Assembly: GCA_012797915.1 (NCBI GenBank)
Contig: JAAZOE010000106.1
Span: 1-6,964, forward strand
Direction of reading: 5' to 3'
DNA from: Candidatus Zixiibacteriota bacterium
Lineage (GTDB): Bacteria; Zixibacteria; MSB-5A5; GN15; JAAZOE01
Length of the DNA stretch: 6,964 nt
Made by a program: the position numbers and the translations under genes. Shown here piece by piece: positions 6,314 to 6,964 of the stretch; within the stretch, counting starts at the first letter, position 1, and every line of letters begins with the position of its first letter. Under the pieces are notes generated by a model, which saw only the letters and a program-made list of their open reading frames with translations, ran no database searches and had not been told where the DNA came from.

Positions 6314-6964
6314 GATCGGACCGATCGGCATCCATGGCTTCGGGCTGATGCTGACCCTGTCGTTTTTCGCCGGTCTCTGGTATATCTACAAACGATGCCG
6401 GGCCGAGAAGCTGTCGTTCGACCAGATGTTGAACGTGGCCTACATTCTCATCTTCGGCGGCCTGGTCGGCGCCCGCCTCGGGTTCGTCGTTCTGCATTGG
6501 GGGGACTACGCGCACAACCTGTTGGCCATCATCAATCCGTTCGGCAACGAGCAGTTCGGCCTGGCCGGTCTCAACCTGTACGGCGGCGTGGTCGTGGGAG
6601 TCGGCGTCGCCTGGTGGTACCTTTGGCGGGTGCGGCTGCCGATTTGGGCGGTTTCGGATTTATTCGCCCCGACCCTGGGGCTGGGGCTGGGCATCGCCCG
6701 GATCGGCTGCTTCCTGAAAGGATGCTGTTTCGGGACCCCCACCTCCCTGCCCTGGGGGATTTCGTTCCCGGAAGGTTCTCTGGCCTATTATGTATTCGGC
6801 GCGGAGCATCTGCATCCGGCGCAGTTGTATTCGTCCGCCTATGGCCTGCTGTTGTTCTTCCTTCTGCATCACCTGTTGAAACGCAAACGGTTCGATGGCC
6901 AGGTGGCCGGGGTGCTGTTCATGACCGAGGCGGTGTTCCGCCACCTGATCGATTATGTGCGCTA
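6294..6964 (+). CDS. lgt: Lgt, phosphatidylglycerol-prolipoprotein diacylglyceryl transferase (3' end cut by the window)
   Basis: Lgt moves diacylglycerol from phosphatidylglycerol to the lipobox cysteine of prolipoproteins in the inner membrane, the first step of lipoprotein maturation. The reading frame stays open to the right edge (223 codons seen), so the last few dozen residues are missing. It starts MYPTILKIGPIGIHGFGLM, the usual opening of the family. Matching segments are FGGLVGARLGFVV, LNLYGGVVVG (Tyr96 stands where E. coli has His103 in HGG), ARIGCFLKGCCFG with Arg136 matching the essential Arg143 of the GRIGN signature, LPWGISFP, HPAQLYSS, and FRHLIDYVR near the edge, which matches the second essential-arginine segment. 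Several transmembrane helices are evident. ATG 6294 has a purine-rich GGGGAAG just upstream and overlaps the PAP2-like gene by 20 nt, so it is the fourth gene of the nadE operon as seen here. Confidence 0.95.
   Translation, partial: MYPTILKIGPIGIHGFGLMLTLSFFAGLWYIYKRCRAEKLSFDQMLNVAYILIFGGLVGARLGFVVLHWGDYAHNLLAIINPFGNEQFGLAGLNLYGGVVVGVGVAWWYLWRVRLPIWAVSDLFAPTLGLGLGIARIGCFLKGCCFGTPTSLPWGISFPEGSLAYYVFGAEHLHPAQLYSSAYGLLLFFLLHHLLKRKRFDGQVAGVLFMTEAVFRHLIDYVR

Noticed and set aside
5345..6331. Long minus-strand open frame (328 codons) opposite the PAP2-like gene
   Set aside because: Made of Gln/Asp/His/Arg-rich sequence, the expected mirror of a hydrophobic membrane protein; the + strand protein has catalytic motifs and proper ribosome sites.
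1..6964. Mobile element, CRISPR array, tRNA/rRNA, toxin-antitoxin or defence system
   Set aside because: No transposase, integrase, regular repeat array, tRNA-like fold or small paired genes were seen; nearly every base is assigned to conserved housekeeping genes.

Overview
The window is a dense, roughly 60% G+C stretch of chromosomal housekeeping DNA from a Gram-negative (diderm) bacterium that makes lipid A and sorts lipoproteins. The evidence is a BamA barrel, a Skp/OmpH chaperone, LpxD and Lgt. The genes have the look of Deltaproteobacteria-like or FCB-related candidate phyla (Zixibacteria/Gemmatimonadota-like) rather than of Gammaproteobacteria: Lgt carries a Cys-rich GCFLKGCC motif, RsmI is short, and lpxD is not followed by fabZ-lpxA. 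This lineage guess is inference from style, not from a search.

Left block (1-3279, + strand): the 3' part of bamA, then ompH/skp, then lpxD. The genes are 44 and 4 nt apart and form an outer-membrane assembly and lipid A operon. It ends at a strong intrinsic terminator (3241-3279). Immediately beyond, on the opposite strand, is a single-gene ssb unit (3300-3728) with a near-consensus promoter, which converges on lpxD.

Right block (3865-6964, + strand): nadE, rsmI, a PAP2/AUR1-like multi-membrane-span lipid phosphatase or phosphotransferase, and lgt (cut by the right edge). Spacing is very tight (6 nt, then overlaps of 14 and 20 nt), so these are almost certainly co-transcribed and in part translationally coupled. 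The 136-nt gap between ssb and nadE holds both divergent promoters and a short inverted repeat between them.

Functionally the window combines envelope biogenesis (BamA folds outer-membrane proteins, Skp escorts them, LpxD acylates the lipid A precursor, Lgt lipidates lipoproteins, including the kind that make up the Bam complex) with NAD synthesis, 16S rRNA modification and ssDNA protection. I see no mobile elements, tRNA or rRNA genes, CRISPR arrays, phage genes or defence islands, and no gene-free stretch above 300 nt. The least understood gene is the PAP2-like protein between rsmI and lgt. I do not see convincing evidence of a previously undescribed system here.
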